Positions 18,781 through 21,151 of a DNA stretch of 21,151 nucleotides are shown piece by piece. The translations under genes and the position numbers were made by a program. Numbering within the stretch: the stretch's first letter is position 1; each line of letters begins with the position of its first letter. Origin of the DNA: Pleurobrachia bachei (taxonomy: Eukaryota; Ctenophora; Tentaculata; Cydippida; Pleurobrachiidae); the NCBI GenBank assembly GCA_000695325.1, contig AVPN01000769.1:1-21151 (forward strand), written 5' to 3'. The notes below the pieces were generated by a model. That model was given only the letters and a program-made list of their open reading frames with translations, had not been told where the DNA came from and did not search any database.

Positions 18781-21104
18781 TCAACTAGCACTCATCTCCA
18801 GTTTCTTTATTGTTTTCCGTAGCATTATCTCCTGTTCCTCGAGCTCCATCCTCAGTTCAGTGTGTACATCACAAGCTCTCTGTGGGGTACCTCCATGACT
18901 GAACTCAGATGCCCCGTCAGTACCGGGTGGGCCTCCACCAGTTAGATCTCTAACAGTCTGGATGATTTGTTTAGTAACACCCTTTACACTACTGTCAGTC
19001 TCTACCTCAGGTCCCACATCATCTACAGTCTCTCCCTCTATATAGACAATCCTGGGTGAGAAGTTCTTCTTGATATACGATAGGAAGGTCTCCCTTCTCT
19101 TGAAGGCCAGCTTCCTCTCCATGCTCACTATAGTCTCTGCTTTTTGCAGCGCTGCAACCTCTACTGCCTTGTAGTAGATTCTCTAAAGAGGGGGGTCAGT
19201 GTGTGTTATATTGAGACTACATGACGCACACACATGTGTCATTATACCCACCCACGCACCTGAAACGTGTCCGATACTAGAGCGATAAACAGGTTCAGTA
19301 GAATTATAGCTGAGGCCATCAGCCAGTACGCCACAAGAAAGTCCAACCAGCTCTCTGGGATTTGGGCCTGTATTGTAGGGGGACTGTTAGAGAGTGTGCA
19401 CTGTGCATGTGTGTGTGTGTACTGTGTGACTAACCTAACATAGAAGGTGTGTGTGATAGTGCAATGTACCGAGTCACAGTATGTGTTAGAAGGTGTGATT
19501 TTGCAACATATACCGAGTTACAGTATGTTAGAAGGTGTGATTTTGCAACATGTACCGAGTTACAGTATGTTAGAAGGTGTGTGATTGTGCAATGTACCGA
19601 GTTACAGTATGTTAGGTGTGTGTGTGATTTTGCAACATGTACCGAGTTACAGTATGTTAGGTGTGTGTGTGATTTTGCAACATGTACCGAGTTACAGTAT
19701 GTTAGAAGATCATCGTACGCGTAATCGTCTACAAGCATCATTCTGAACACAGTGAAAGCTAGGGAAACTATCGTACTGTAGTCGTCTATCCCTGAGTCAC
19801 CTGTGGAAATGGTGGGGTTAGTAGAGAGAGAGAGAGGGGGGTAGAGAGGGTGGGTGTGGTGGTATAACACATACTGAAGAACTGCCAGAAGACACAGACA
19901 GCAGGGACGTATAGGATGCAGAATATAAAGGTTATTTTGAACATGTCTCCAAAGCTGCTACTGATGATCACCACAAAGGGCCCCATCATTTCAAACACCT
20001 ACAGAGGGAGGAAGTTAGGAGGTAGTTACTAGTAGTTGTCAAGAGAGGGAGGGGATAATAGGGGGTGTACTACAGCAGGAAGGGTTGTTGTTTTGAGTAC
20101 CTGAGAAACTCTACTTCCTGAACATTATGTTGCATGTCTCCTCATGTATTGCGTGTGCCCTCACCTTTAAATATTTGAATAGTTTCATCCAAGCCATTAT
20201 GATGCCAATACACAGCATCATGGACTTCCATAGTCGCACCTCAATGAAGAATTCGGACGTGTGCTCTGAAATCAACCTGAGTGCGGAGGGAGGGGCTACT
20301 AGTTGGTCTTGTTACATCCTCTATAACTCTCTACCTGTCTAGAAATAGTAGTAGGAACGCAAATGACATGACAAATATGAAGATCCAATCGTAAACATTC
20401 CAGAAATCACTCCAATAGGAACTCTTTGCCTTCAGCACACTTCTCTCCATATCTTCTAGGTAGTCCTTTTCGTCACTGTTCTCTGGCATAACAACGTACC
20501 TAGGAGGTAGATACTAGACCTATAGTAACACTAGACCTAGTAATAATTTGGAGGGTGACACACATACTTTAGATCACTTTGTATTTGGTTAAGTTTCCAT
20601 GTTTTCCACTCAGCATGATCCCGGTATCCTTCTACCAACTCCATCATCTCTTCCCCTAACTGGATCGCAAACAACAGCTGGAAGGGAGGAGGGTGGGGTT
20701 GTTGATGGGGGATTGTTGTTTGGGGCACTTACAGCCGATATAACTCCTATGATATCGCTGGCCAGTGGGCTCTTGTCGTCCACGAAGGTTTTTACTATGA
20801 GCAGAGAGCTCCATAGAAGTAGAGTGAAGAAGTAGATTAACAGCTCGTAGATACATCCAAATATCCCAAACTGACTCCACTTTACTTTTATCATCTCCTT
20901 TATAACAGGGTGATTCACCAACACCTATAACATTGTACACATGGTAGCGAGGTGGTGTTATATTAGGCGCTAGGTAGTAACAATAAACAATGGCCATACC
21001 TGGTTTTCAGTATTCACTACCTCCTCCAACACACTAGGGCTGGGGAAACTCGCTCCCTCCTCTCCTAGCAGGCTGGGTTCCAGATAATTCAAATAGTAGA
21101 ACTC
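18781..21104 (-). CDS. TRP-family cation channel, transmembrane and C-terminal part
   Basis: Nine exons on the - strand with agreeing phases: 21104-21000, 20924-20733, 20677-20568, 20499-20335, 20276-20165, 19998-19875, 19800-19688, 19367-19260, 19182-18781 (TGA). The N-terminus, where ankyrin repeats would be expected, lies right of the window; 476 residues are visible. The start matches the ankyrin-TRP linker and S1 (VLVNHPVIKEMIKVKWSQFG). Then S1 YELLIYFFTLLLWSSLLIV, S2, S3 VYDWIFIFVMSFAFLLLFL, S4 with WMKLFKYLKVF, S5 with GPFVVII...FKITFIFCILY, a pore stretch FRMMLVDDYAYDD rich in acidic residues, and S6 IILLNLFIALVSDTFQ followed by a TRP-box-like helix. The tail ends in a charged coiled-coil-like ELRMELEEQEIMLRKTIKKLE. 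TRPA/TRPV-like is my best guess; the subfamily is not certain. Confidence 0.82.
19450..19710. repeat. 42-45-bp minisatellite built on the TRP pore-exon donor
   Basis: Six units ending in taccgag(t)tacagtatgttag, with taccga junctions at 19470, 19514, 19556, 19598, 19643 and 19688: periods 44, 42, 42, 45, 45. On the - strand the unit at 19688 spans the exon 3' end (LLTYCNS) and its GTACAT donor. The others lie in the following intron and repeat the same coding end and donor. Confidence 0.9.
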
Positions 21105-21151
21105 CTGGTGTCACATGGTATTATTAGTATGTGGACAATTAGCCCCCCCCC

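Noticed and set aside
19430-19870. 146-residue - strand protein with repeated YCNSVHVAKSH
   Set aside because: It is the pore exon of the TRP gene read through its donor into an intronic minisatellite.
1-21151. tRNA, rRNA, retrovirus-like or Polinton-like elements
   Set aside because: I looked for cloverleaf-like segments, reverse-transcriptase or integrase motifs and long terminal repeats and saw none.

Overview
The window is animal nuclear DNA: spliced genes with many short GT-AG introns (mostly about 50-150 bp), intergenic gaps of a few hundred bases, and many micro- and minisatellites. The gene set (FIBP, TTC7, cytosolic isoleucyl-tRNA synthetase, CDC123 and a TRP-type cation channel) is metazoan. 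The compactness and the protein divergence from vertebrates suggest a sponge or another early-branching or compact invertebrate. That placement is inference; no taxon-diagnostic marker is present.

Layout on the + strand: the 3' half of FIBP (172-1519); TTC7, which starts at 1823; cytosolic IARS (12623-16416); CDC123 (16583-17646); and a small PB1-like gene (18150-18630). On the - strand, the C-terminal transmembrane half of a TRP-family channel (21104 down to 18781) enters from the right edge and converges on the PB1-like gene. TTC7 is the scaffold of the plasma-membrane PI4-kinase III alpha complex, CDC123 is the eIF2 assembly chaperone, and IARS charges tRNA-Ile. They are same-strand neighbours but do not form one pathway.

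The most striking feature is at 3075-12984. TTC7 exons 4-14 occur twice (3075-6116 and 6929-10219). TTC7 exon 15, the intergenic spacer and IARS exons 1-2 also occur twice (10327-11059 and 12231-12984). The extra ~4.2 kb block (about 6866-11097) lies between two incomplete parts of one terminal-inverted-repeat DNA transposon (left end 6149, right end 12143). The right part carries 36 perfect copies of a 15-bp unit. The block lacks that transposon in TTC7 intron 14 but has a different 270-bp MITE in intron 12. It therefore looks like the other haplotype of the same locus, spliced into the assembly or, less likely, inserted by template switching. Every duplicated exon keeps the same phase.

Other points: three reading-frame breaks in the last ~1.1 kb of IARS and one in CDC123, the clearest next to short homopolymers, which suggests residual sequence errors. 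In three places a splice junction has been tandemly duplicated (IARS intron 3 acceptor, TTC7 exon 10 donor, TRP pore-exon donor). No RNA genes, CRISPR arrays or retrovirus-like elements were seen.
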